From assembly GCA_943329665.2 (NCBI GenBank), contig CALQEU020000011.1, positions 22,458 to 86,457 on the forward strand: DNA of 64,000 bases, read 5' to 3'. The notes beneath the pieces were generated by a model. The model worked only from the letters and a program-made list of their open reading frames with translations. It was not told where the DNA came from and made no database searches. Source of the stretch: JAJTFW01 sp903922455 (GTDB taxonomy: Bacteria; Bacteroidota; Bacteroidia; AKYH767-A; OLB10). The position numbers and the translations under genes are program-made. Every line of letters begins with the position of its first letter. Positions within the stretch are counted from its first letter, which is position 1. Positions 45,372 to 53,424 of the stretch are shown here, in pieces.

Positions 45372-45388
45372 ACCGCCTTTAATCGCCG

Positions 45389-47350
45389 ATGAAGCTCAGT
45401 ATAATAATTGTTAACTACAACGTAAGATATTTCTTGCAACAATGTTTGCAAAGTTTACAGCCTGCCATGCAAGGTTTGGAAGCAGAAATATTTGTAGTCG
45501 ACAATCAATCGAGCGACGGAAGTGTAGACATGGTTGCTCAACTTTTCCCACAGGTAAAAATTATTGCGAACCTTGATAACGTTGGATTCTCAAAAGCAAA
45601 CAACCAAGGAATTCGACAAGCTGTTGGAGAATACATTTTACTTTTAAATCCGGATACGGTTGTTGAAGAAGAAACGTTGAAGAAAGTATGTGCCTTTATG
45701 GATGCGCATCCCGAGGCAGGAGGATTAGGTGTACACATGATTGACGGCAAAGGAAATTTCTTACCGGAGTCAAAGCGTGGACTTCCTACACCAGCTGTTG
45801 CCTTCTATAAAATTTTTGGATTCGCTGCCCTCTTCCCTACTTCCAAAACATTTGGAAAATATCATTTAGGATATTTAGACAAAAACAAAACGAATGAAGT
45901 GGATGTATTGTCGGGCGCTTTCATGCTGATGCGTAAAGAGACGCTTGACAAAACCGGATTACTCGACGAAGATTTTTTCATGTATGGTGAAGACATTGAT
46001 TTAAGCTACCGCATTACCAAAGCAGGTTATAAAAATTATTACTTCGCCGATACTCGCATCATCCATTACAAAGGAGAGAGCACAAAAAAGAGCAGCGTGA
46101 ATTATGTTTTTGTCTTTTACAAAGCGATGGTCATCTTTGCTCGCAAACACTTTGCTCCTGGAGGTGCTGCTTTATTTGCGTTTCTCATTAACATAGCGAT
46201 CTGGTTGAGAGCTGGAATATCCATTGCACATCGTTTTCTTTCCAGAGTATGGTTGCCTTTGATAGATGGGTTATTCATTTATGGTGGAATGATAGCCATC
46301 AAAAATTACTGGTCCATCAATGCGCAAGTGGCTAGGTATCCACCTTTTTTTATGGAAGTGGTAGTGCCTATATACATTGGCGTATGGATTCTTAGCGCTT
46401 ATCTTAATGGTGGGTACGACACTCCTATTCGCATTTCTCGCATGATACGCGGGATGTTAATGGGCACTGTTGTTATACTTGTAGGATATGCTTTGCTCCC
46501 TGAAGATTTAAGATTTTCGAGAGCACTTATTTTATTCGGAACTGCATGGGCGAGTTTATCCGTTGCAGCTACGCGTTTACTTTTACACTTAAGCGGACTC
46601 AAGAAATATCGATTCTCCGATAGCATCAAGAAAAGACTCATCATTGTTGGCGATGCGAAAGAGAGTCAGCGGGTGATCTCGTTAATTATGCTCAGTGGTA
46701 GCAATACAAATTTTATTGGGTACGTTGCTGAAAAAAGCAATTCACAAAAAGAGCAGCCCATCCATTCACATTACCTAGGGCATCCTGAAGAGCTAGTCGA
46801 TTTAATTTCTATCTATGAAATCAATGAAATTATTTTTTGTGGAAAAAATCATTCGTCGGCCGACATCATTGGGCAAATGCTTCGGATTGGAAGAGATGAA
46901 ATAGAAATAAAAATTGCACCACCTGAAAGCTTATTCATCATTGGCAGCAATTCCATTCATGAAAAGGGCGATTTATATTTTGTAGATGTACCTTCCATCA
47001 ACAATCCGGTAAATCGAAGAAACAAAAGAATTTTTGATGTCGGGATGAGTATAGGATTATTGATTTTATCTCCCATTTTATTTTTGATTGTCGAAAATAA
47101 ATTATCTTTCTTTAAAAATATCTTTCATGTTCTTACCGGAAAAATATCATGGGTAGGAAGAGATCCGCAAAAAGATAAAATTTTTAAAGGTTTAAAAATC
47201 GGTGTGCTTTCCCCGGCGATGTTAGCCAAGAAAAATACCGATGATGCTGCAACGAGAGAAAGATTGAATGCGCTTTACGCGAAAGATTTCAAGTTATATA
47301 ATGATTTGAAGTTGGTGATGGGGAATATATTTTTGCTCGGTCGAGATTAG
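45389..47350 (+). CDS. GT2 glycosyltransferase fused to a reduced polyprenyl-glycosylphosphotransferase-like region
   Basis: A 653-residue fusion. Residues 1-250 are a GT2 domain (SIIIVNYNVRYFLQQCLQS, VVDNQSSDGS, LLNPDTVVEEE, FFMYGEDIDLSYR), of the rhamnosyltransferase-like group. Residues about 265-400 hold several membrane helices. Residues 413-540 form a Rossmann-like domain (RLIIVGDAKESQRVISLIM) as in WcaJ-type transferases. The C-terminus starts like the bacterial sugar-transferase domain (NKRIFDVGMSIGLLILSPIL) but lacks the usual catalytic GPVFFxQ-type segment. It probably acts in envelope polysaccharide synthesis. Confidence 0.82.
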   Translation: MKLSIIIVNYNVRYFLQQCLQSLQPAMQGLEAEIFVVDNQSSDGSVDMVAQLFPQVKIIANLDNVGFSKANNQGIRQAVGEYILLLNPDTVVEEETLKKVCAFMDAHPEAGGLGVHMIDGKGNFLPESKRGLPTPAVAFYKIFGFAALFPTSKTFGKYHLGYLDKNKTNEVDVLSGAFMLMRKETLDKTGLLDEDFFMYGEDIDLSYRITKAGYKNYYFADTRIIHYKGESTKKSSVNYVFVFYKAMVIFARKHFAPGGAALFAFLINIAIWLRAGISIAHRFLSRVWLPLIDGLFIYGGMIAIKNYWSINAQVARYPPFFMEVVVPIYIGVWILSAYLNGGYDTPIRISRMIRGMLMGTVVILVGYALLPEDLRFSRALILFGTAWASLSVAATRLLLHLSGLKKYRFSDSIKKRLIIVGDAKESQRVISLIMLSGSNTNFIGYVAEKSNSQKEQPIHSHYLGHPEELVDLISIYEINEIIFCGKNHSSADIIGQMLRIGRDEIEIKIAPPESLFIIGSNSIHEKGDLYFVDVPSINNPVNRRNKRIFDVGMSIGLLILSPILFLIVENKLSFFKNIFHVLTGKISWVGRDPQKDKIFKGLKIGVLSPAMLAKKNTDDAATRERLNALYAKDFKLYNDLKLVMGNIFLLGRD

Positions 47351-47404
47351 TACTTTCGAGTCAATTAAATATATACTTCGGATCAACTCTTTTTTACCGC
47401 TGAG

Positions 47405-47558
47405 GCTACGCTTTGCAAAATTTTCTCGCAAAGACACAAAGGCGCTAAGGCTGCGCTACGACAAATTTTCACGAAAGGCGTAAAGATTCCAAATATTTTC
47501 AGTCACAAAAAATCTTAGAAAATCATATTAAATCAGCGCAATCCGATAGCTATCGGAT
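47405..47558. repeat. Degenerate dispersed repeats downstream of the GT fusion
   Basis: GGCGCTAAGGCTGCGCTACG (47441-47460) is identical to 34148-34167. ATCCGATAGCTATCGGAT (47541-47558) is a perfect palindrome of the CGATAGCTATCG family. No gene seen in 47351-47575. Confidence 0.7.
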
Positions 47559-47575
47559 CTACGACCAATGAATCT

Positions 47576-48343
47576 TTATTTAGACGAAAGTCCTCTCAAC
47601 CGAAGTGCAGTCAACACCTGTTTTGTTTCGGCAGGGAAATCACCTTTGAGCATCCAATCGTAGTAACTGGATTCTTTTTCGAAAACATCTTTTACAGTGC
47701 GGCCTTTGTGTTTGCCGAAGTTGAATACCTCTTCATTTTTTTCGTTGAAAATAATGCGTCCGGCTAAGTCCACATTTTTATTCATGCTGGTGAACTGATG
47801 AAGGCTGTCGATGTCTTGATTGAGTTCTGGATAACGTTCCAATTGCGCTACGAATACTTCGTAAGTTGCAATGATATCTGCTTCGGCGCTGTGTGCGTTC
47901 TCAATTTGTTTATTGCAATAAAATTTGTACGCAGCAGCAAGAGTGCGTTGCTCCATCTTATGAAAAATATTTTGCACGTCGACCATGCGCCTTCCTTTCA
48001 TATCGAAATGATAATCGACACGCAGAAACTCATCGACCAACATCGGAATATCAAACTTATTAGAATTGTATCCTGCTAAATCGGCATTTTCAAGAAACGC
48101 ATTGATTTCGGGTGCGAGTGTGAGAAAATTAGGTTCATTAGCGATATCTGCATCGTAAATACCATGCACTTTAGAAGCACCAATCGGAATAGGCATTTCT
48201 GGATTGACACGTCGTGTATAAATTGGACGTGATCCATCGGGCATTAATTTTAGAATACTAATTTCAACGATTCGATCTGCACCTACGGTAACGCCGGTTG
48301 TTTCCAAATCAAAAAAAGCTAATGGTTTGTGTAAGCTGATCAT
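47576..48343 (-). CDS. DEDDh 3'-5' exonuclease (DnaQ-like)
   Basis: A 255-residue protein. Asp12 and Glu14 in FFDLETTG, an Asp in GYNSNKFDIPML and the HSAEAD pair (HxxxxD) supply the DEDDh active site that removes nucleotides from 3' ends. A C-terminal extension (VFNFGKHKGRTVKDVFEKE ... YYDWMLKGDFP) is the small domain often attached to Bacteroidota exonucleases of this type. It may act in repair or proofreading; it is not fused to a polymerase. It begins 23 bp after the PorE-like gene in the same direction. Confidence 0.9.
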   Translation of the reverse strand: MISLHKPLAFFDLETTGVTVGADRIVEISILKLMPDGSRPIYTRRVNPEMPIPIGASKVHGIYDADIANEPNFLTLAPEINAFLENADLAGYNSNKFDIPMLVDEFLRVDYHFDMKGRRMVDVQNIFHKMEQRTLAAAYKFYCNKQIENAHSAEADIIATYEVFVAQLERYPELNQDIDSLHQFTSMNKNVDLAGRIIFNEKNEEVFNFGKHKGRTVKDVFEKESSYYDWMLKGDFPAETKQVLTALRLRGLSSK

Positions 48344-48366
48344 CTTTGTTTTACTTAAAATTAAAT

Positions 48367-49950
48367 TTATGGGAAAACTAAATCGAGGTCGAGACGTGTT
48401 TGTCCAACCTCTACTTTTATGCTTGACTCTACTCTACCTGCTTTAGGATGCTTCAATAAGATTTTATAATCGCCAGGAGCTAATGCAACATCAAAACGAC
48501 CTGTCATCTCATTCGCTTCAATTTCGGCAACTGAAGCGCCTGTAGTAGCTTCTGTGACGAAAACTAAGGCTCCCTTCGCTGCTGTACCAATACTCGTAAT
48601 GCCTTTTCCTTTTAACCAACACATCGGAACATTTACAATGGGTTTATCAAATGCAAATTTGTAAATATCATAATCACCCAATCCTCCTTCTCGAACCGAT
48701 GCAATAAAACCAGTTTTACCATCACAAGAAAGAGCCATATTATAATCGTCGTAAACACTATTGAATGGATAACCCAAATTTTCGGGAGCGCCAAATCCTT
48801 CACTCGTACTTGTTCGGTATGATTTAAAAATATCTAGTCCACCCATACTACCATGCATGGTAGAACTGAAGAAAAGTGTTTTTCCATCTACCCAAATTAA
48901 TGGATTGTCTTCATCTCCATTGGTATTGACGGGTCCTTGCAATTTTTCAGGTTTAGACCAATTGGTGGAAGATGATCGATTACAAATCCAAATATCTTTT
49001 CCGGTTTTACCATCAACAGCTTCGGCTGAAAAATAAAGTGTCAATCCATCAGAAGAGATGGATGCTCCTGTCTCCAATACTTTTGTTTTAAAATCATTGG
49101 AGATCAATACAGGTTTATCCCACGACTTCCCTTTCAAGGTTGCCATATAAATATCACCATTCGACTCCGGACCTTCTCTATAAATCAACATCATGTCACC
49201 ACCCACATTTAAATACATGGTTTCCTCATAAAATTCAGTATTCAAATTAATGCCCGCATTCTTCGCTTTTGAAATTACTGAATCTCCATTCATAAAAAAA
49301 TATACATCCGAAGGTGATTCACCAAAATCGTCAGTGAGTCCACCAACGGTACCTTTTCTTTTCGAACAAAAATAAACAATGGTATCTGCAGCTCCAATAA
49401 CAGGACGATAATCGGCTTGATTTGAATTCACTGACTTACCTAAATTTTCGAAAGTGCAATTGACCGGCGCACTCGACAATTTCTTCGCGGCATGACTCCA
49501 CTCTACCCATTGATTAAATTTCAACTTCGAATCAACAGAACCGCCTTTTTCCAAACGAAATGCTTCCAACGTTTCGATGGCTTTATCATAAAGTCCAGCA
49601 TAGAGATATCCTTTGCCTAAATCAAAAGTAACGTCCTTGGGCTTATCCTTTGAATTAGCATTCGCAGCAAATTCCAAATAAGGAATCGCTTTATGCTTCC
49701 CCACATTTGTGTTGATATAACACATACCCATTTTATAATTAAACTCGGCACTGTTCGGTTCATTCACCAAGAGTCGCTCATAAATTTTTAATGCAGCCGA
49801 ATAATTAAATTCTTTATAGTAGGCTTCAGCATCTTTCTTTGCCAGTTTAAATTCATCGCTGGTATAGGCCTTGATAGCAGGCTGTTTTTTCTGTGCATAA
49901 GCGGTCGAGAACGTTAGCAAGAAGAGGAAGAGATAGACAAACTTTTTCAT
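48367..49950 (-). CDS. PorE-like TPR/PD40 periplasmic protein without OmpA domain
   Basis: A 527-residue secreted protein: signal peptide (about 1-19), TPR repeats (about 30-150, YSAALKIYERLLVNEPNS, FNYKMGMCYIN), a PD40 beta-propeller (about 185-425, with STMHGSMGGLDIF and VREGGLGDYDIYKF), and a carboxypeptidase-regulatory-like C-terminus (about 440-527). This is the domain order of the T9SS protein PorE except that the final OmpA peptidoglycan-binding domain is missing. A TTACTTTG element lies 17 nt upstream. Confidence 0.8.
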   Translation of the reverse strand: MKKFVYLFLFLLTFSTAYAQKKQPAIKAYTSDEFKLAKKDAEAYYKEFNYSAALKIYERLLVNEPNSAEFNYKMGMCYINTNVGKHKAIPYLEFAANANSKDKPKDVTFDLGKGYLYAGLYDKAIETLEAFRLEKGGSVDSKLKFNQWVEWSHAAKKLSSAPVNCTFENLGKSVNSNQADYRPVIGAADTIVYFCSKRKGTVGGLTDDFGESPSDVYFFMNGDSVISKAKNAGINLNTEFYEETMYLNVGGDMMLIYREGPESNGDIYMATLKGKSWDKPVLISNDFKTKVLETGASISSDGLTLYFSAEAVDGKTGKDIWICNRSSSTNWSKPEKLQGPVNTNGDEDNPLIWVDGKTLFFSSTMHGSMGGLDIFKSYRTSTSEGFGAPENLGYPFNSVYDDYNMALSCDGKTGFIASVREGGLGDYDIYKFAFDKPIVNVPMCWLKGKGITSIGTAAKGALVFVTEATTGASVAEIEANEMTGRFDVALAPGDYKILLKHPKAGRVESSIKVEVGQTRLDLDLVFP

Positions 49951-50013
49951 GGTAATTTATTCTATTGCAAAGTAAAAGAAATAACTGAATTTACTTTCGC
50001 GGCTATGAACTAA

Positions 50014-51126
50014 TTATTCACAACTTCTTCCCTTCCAGCTGTTCTTCATAAAAGGTCTGAAAACCATTGAAAAAACGGTGAATACCGGGTAAATGAACGA
50101 CATCAACAGGATGTGAATCCATGAAAACTTTTTTCCGGTGAAAGATTGCCAATCCTTCAAAAGCGTAAATTCTGCTGTTAGTCTCATGACAAAAACAAGA
50201 AATAATAATTCAATAGAATACCCATTCCAACACCCAGCAAAAAGCAAATAAACCCATGATAATGCAGCTAAAAAAACTATACTTCCTACAACATGAATAT
50301 ATCCTAAGCGATAATGTTTAACTTTTCCATTCCAACGCAAACGCTGACCAATAATTTCTTGCCACGAATTTACAGCCTGTGTAGACACGTTGGCATTGTT
50401 AGTTGAACAGCCAATCACTTTCAAATCGTTTTGCTGATGCATGGACAACATTAAAAAAGTATCGTCACCCGAAGCAATATGTTCATTCGTTGTATACCCT
50501 TGCACTTTTAACCAAGCTTCCTTTTTAAATGCTAAGCTTGCTCCCGTGTTTAATAAGGGATATCCTGCATACAAAGAACCAATTCCTGAAAGCTGCAAAA
50601 TTCCGGTTTCCATGGCTTGAAAATTTTGCATGAAAAGATTATTGGTGTTCACTTTCACGGTTCCACAAACCATGTCCGCATTTTTATCTACACCACTTTC
50701 AATCAGTGAAAGTATCCAATTCTCATTGAAGGTACAATCGGCATCCGTAGTTACTATCCAACTTCCCGTTGCATACTCTATCCCCTTTTTCAATGCGAAC
50801 TTTTTCCCTTTTCCTTCTGATGGTTGTAAGGATAGAATAACAATGGTCGCAGAAGTAAAAGAATTCAATATTTCCAAGGAATCATCTTCACTTTGATCAT
50901 TCACAAAAATCCATTCCACTTTTTCCTTTGGATAATTTTGCAATGTAAGTTGCTTTAAAAATTCCGACAAATTCTTCCCTTCATTTCTAACAGGTACAAT
51001 CACGGATACACTTGGTAATTCATCCTTTTGCATAGACTCAGGAAAAATAGCTCGAGCCATTTGCCAATGTTGACGATACCAAAGTAGCAACAAGAGATAG
51101 ACCGTATTTAGGAGTATAACGATCAT
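50014..51126 (-). CDS. Membrane-associated GT2 glycosyltransferase
   Basis: A 370-residue enzyme with an N-terminal membrane segment, a GT-A domain (VSVIVPVRNEGKNLSEFL, FVNDQSEDDS, VTTDADCTF), the QRLRWNGK acceptor motif of processive-type GT2 enzymes and three C-terminal membrane helices. The sugar and acceptor are unknown; a lipid or surface glycan is likely. Its ATG overlaps the stop of the upstream flippase-like gene (ATGA), so the two are translationally coupled. Confidence 0.87.
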   Translation of the reverse strand: MIVILLNTVYLLLLLWYRQHWQMARAIFPESMQKDELPSVSVIVPVRNEGKNLSEFLKQLTLQNYPKEKVEWIFVNDQSEDDSLEILNSFTSATIVILSLQPSEGKGKKFALKKGIEYATGSWIVTTDADCTFNENWILSLIESGVDKNADMVCGTVKVNTNNLFMQNFQAMETGILQLSGIGSLYAGYPLLNTGASLAFKKEAWLKVQGYTTNEHIASGDDTFLMLSMHQQNDLKVIGCSTNNANVSTQAVNSWQEIIGQRLRWNGKVKHYRLGYIHVVGSIVFLAALSWVYLLFAGCWNGYSIELLFLVFVMRLTAEFTLLKDWQSFTGKKFSWIHILLMSFIYPVFTVFSMVFRPFMKNSWKGRSCE

Positions 51127-52112
51127 TCGTCTTTATCGGTTGTACCTTTAAACTTTAAAAATAAAATGGAGCAAGCACCCAGCAAAGCAGGAATCACCAA
51201 GTTAACAAACCACAAAGCGAAGGTAACCATCAGTACATCGGAACTCATCCATCCTCCAAAACCAAAAACCGCGATATTTACTCCGCCACGCACGCCCAAT
51301 TCTCCTAATGCGATGCTAGGAATTATAGTAATTAGAAAAAACGAGAGGGCAGACAATCCCATCATCAAGGGAAAAGAAACAGAGGGCATGATGATCGCAA
51401 ACAATATTAATTGTTGAAATGTAAAAACCGCATAACGTAATAATGATAAACACCACAACACAAAAAAATCGGCTCGAGAGCATCGCTCCCAAATATGTAT
51501 TTTCTCTTTCCACGAAGATTTAATATTGAGTCGATCGACCCATCTTACCACAACTGGCAAATGCAACCATGCGCCTGTAACTCCGAGTGTGATTAAGAAA
51601 AGAACAAATCTAAAAACTTGAATTTCGAAATTTGAAAATTCAACAAAATCGGGTAGAAAATAAATCAACGACAGCAATCCTAGTTGCAACGTCACCAACA
51701 ACTGAGCAGAACTACTCAGAAAGGTCAATAGCGCGCCACGAATTCGATTTTCTGGATTTAGATACAAGATTCGCCCTGCAAATTCTCCCGATCGATTAGG
51801 TGTGAAAAAACTAACGGTGACTCCATTAAAAAAGGCTCTCACACTTCTCATGAAAGAAATATTTTGTACTTTCTTAATTATCCATTTCCATTTTAGGGCT
51901 TCAATGCTCCAATTTAAAAGGGCGAGGAATATAAATCCGACGAGGACGAAAGGATTTATTTCAAAAAGTAATTGTTGATAGGGTAAAAAATAAGCGTCGA
52001 GTTCCTCGATCTCGGTGTTTATATGCACGTAAATAAACCAGCAGGACACTACAAAAATCAATAGTTTAATCCACCACCAACCTTTTTCGTACCAGGGTTT
52101 TTGTTTCATCAT
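51123..52112 (-). CDS. Flippase-like membrane protein (UPF0104/LPG-synthase TM family)
   Basis: A 329-residue protein with about eight membrane helices. FFNGVTVSFFTPNRSGEFAG and IPSIALGELGVRGG are the two conserved loops of the UPF0104/AglD-like family, which includes the membrane half of MprF. Members are thought to move or modify lipid-linked substrates. Coupling to a GT2 enzyme supports a glycolipid role, as inference. It follows the DUF3467 gene with a 71-bp gap. Confidence 0.85.
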   Translation of the reverse strand: MMKQKPWYEKGWWWIKLLIFVVSCWFIYVHINTEIEELDAYFLPYQQLLFEINPFVLVGFIFLALLNWSIEALKWKWIIKKVQNISFMRSVRAFFNGVTVSFFTPNRSGEFAGRILYLNPENRIRGALLTFLSSSAQLLVTLQLGLLSLIYFLPDFVEFSNFEIQVFRFVLFLITLGVTGAWLHLPVVVRWVDRLNIKSSWKEKIHIWERCSRADFFVLWCLSLLRYAVFTFQQLILFAIIMPSVSFPLMMGLSALSFFLITIIPSIALGELGVRGGVNIAVFGFGGWMSSDVLMVTFALWFVNLVIPALLGACSILFLKFKGTTDKDE

Positions 52113-52183
52113 TTCTTTTTCAAGAAGCAGAAAAAATGAAAAGGGATCGTTGATAATTTTCGGCCATCACTTCCCTTTAGTAA

Positions 52184-52504
52184 CTATGCTTGAGCAGTAG
52201 GTCCGCTGAAGTTCATCGGCATTCCAATGCTTTCCGTTTGTTTGATTGTTCCGTGCACCGCTTCGTACTTCTGCACATTATCAGCTAAAGCAGCTAACAA
52301 ACGCTTTGCATGTTGAGGTGTTAAAACAATTCTAGATTTTACCTTTGCTTTTGGAACACCGGGCATCACCTTTACAAAATCCACTACAAATTCCGCATTA
52401 GAATGTGTAATGATGGCTAAATTAGAATAGATCCCTTCTGCTGTCTCTTCTGACAACTCAATGTTCAATTGATTTTGATTATTGTTATTGTTATTGTTTT
52501 CCAT
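52184..52504 (-). CDS. DUF3467 protein
   Basis: A 106-residue cytoplasmic protein. An Asn-rich start precedes the DUF3467 domain: LNIELSEETAEGIYSNLAII, NAEFVVDFVKVMPG, KSRIVLTPQHAKRLLAAL. In Bacteroidota this gene commonly follows rpoC; here that order is kept but a 920-bp repeat-bearing gap separates them. An AAAATTTG element ends 4 nt before the ATG. Function is unknown; linkage suggests a transcription-related role. Confidence 0.88.
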   Translation of the reverse strand: MENNNNNNNQNQLNIELSEETAEGIYSNLAIITHSNAEFVVDFVKVMPGVPKAKVKSRIVLTPQHAKRLLAALADNVQKYEAVHGTIKQTESIGMPMNFSGPTAQA

Positions 52505-52792
52505 TTTTCAAATTTTACACTTATGATTTACTTAAATTGAAATGACGATTCATTAATACTGAGGCTAAGATACGAATTATCGATTTGAAGTGTTTCCTTA
52601 AATCCTTTGTTTTTCAATACCGTTTATAAATATTTAATAGTCCAAATAATCATAGTTATGATTTTACCACGTTTCGCACTAACACTGACTTGTACTGAAC
52701 TCATATTACATAAATTAGGACGATATAGTTCATCGGATATCTGCAATATGACTTTTAGTTTTAAATTAAGATTCTAGTACTATTTTACTTGC

Positions 52793-52942
52793 CTTGTTCT
52801 TTTACGTGAAAAGAAAGTGAAACAGGATTAGCTTTTATGCCACTTTAAATAAAGTTGTGAAATACCGACTTACATTCAATGAACCTTAAGCCTATCGATA
52901 AATTAATATGTAGAGTCGGTATAACCAAAGAAAGCCCGCCAC
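52793..52942 (+). repeat. 150-bp dispersed repeat, copy B
   Basis: Matches 25302-25456 across its length, including the ATACCGAC...GTCGGTAT ends (about 52863-52922). It lies in the plus orientation between two minus-strand genes, so its direction is not tied to its neighbours. 52505-52790 is AT-rich with no feature seen. Confidence 0.88.
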
Positions 52943-53019
52943 TATAGTGTGAGAAGCAGTGTGAGAGTGGTGAGTGAAATCTAGAAATGTCTACTCTTCG
53001 CTCTGATTCTGTTTAGCTA

Positions 53020-53202
53020 CCTGAGGCTCTTGAGGTCAGCAAAAATCGGTTCGCGCTGTTGCGTGGACGGCCTCCGCACTTGACTGCCGGCTTTGCTCCG
53101 CTGACCGCATGTCGCTGACCGCATGTCGCTGAAGCTTTAGCGGAGGCACAAGCTTTAGCGGAGGCACAAGCTTTAGCGGAGGCACAAGCTTTAGCGAAAG
53201 CG
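53020..53202. repeat. GC-rich tandem-repeat end of island B
   Basis: Begins with CCTGAGGCTCTTGAGG (53020-53035), as island A does with one difference. It continues with two copies of CTGACCGCATGTCG (53101-53114, 53115-53128), then three full copies and a partial copy of AAGCTTTAGCGGAGGCAC (from 53132 to about 53202). The frame through it (Ala/Lys/Cys/Ser repeats) is not a credible gene. CTACATA-A-TATGTAG lies further on, near 53288-53302. Confidence 0.85.
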
Positions 53203-53372
53203 ATGCAGGCAGGCTTTACCAAACGAAATTACATTTTATTAAAATTTATTGCTCGAGTTATTCTTCCATTTATGTTTAAATAATTGGACTACATAATATG
53301 TAGAAACGGTCTAACTTTAAAAGGATAGTATCCATTTATATCACTTCATCTCACCTATTGCTTTGTAAAAAC

Positions 53373-53406
53373 AAAAACGCTCTCATCAGAAGTGACGAGA
53401 GCGTTT
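53373..53406 (-). terminator. Terminator of the rplK-rpoC operon
   Basis: On the minus strand a GCTCTC/GAGAGC-based stem of about 14 bp, with one wobble and a CTTC loop, is followed by a U-rich run interrupted by one G. It lies 19 nt after the rpoC stop and closes the operon before the repeat island. Confidence 0.85.
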
Positions 53407-53424
53407 CTATACAATACTATGCTA

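Noticed and set aside
53013..53222. 69-codon frame of Ala/Lys/Cys repeats
   Set aside because: The 18-bp tandem unit keeps a frame open by length; no start signal or homology.
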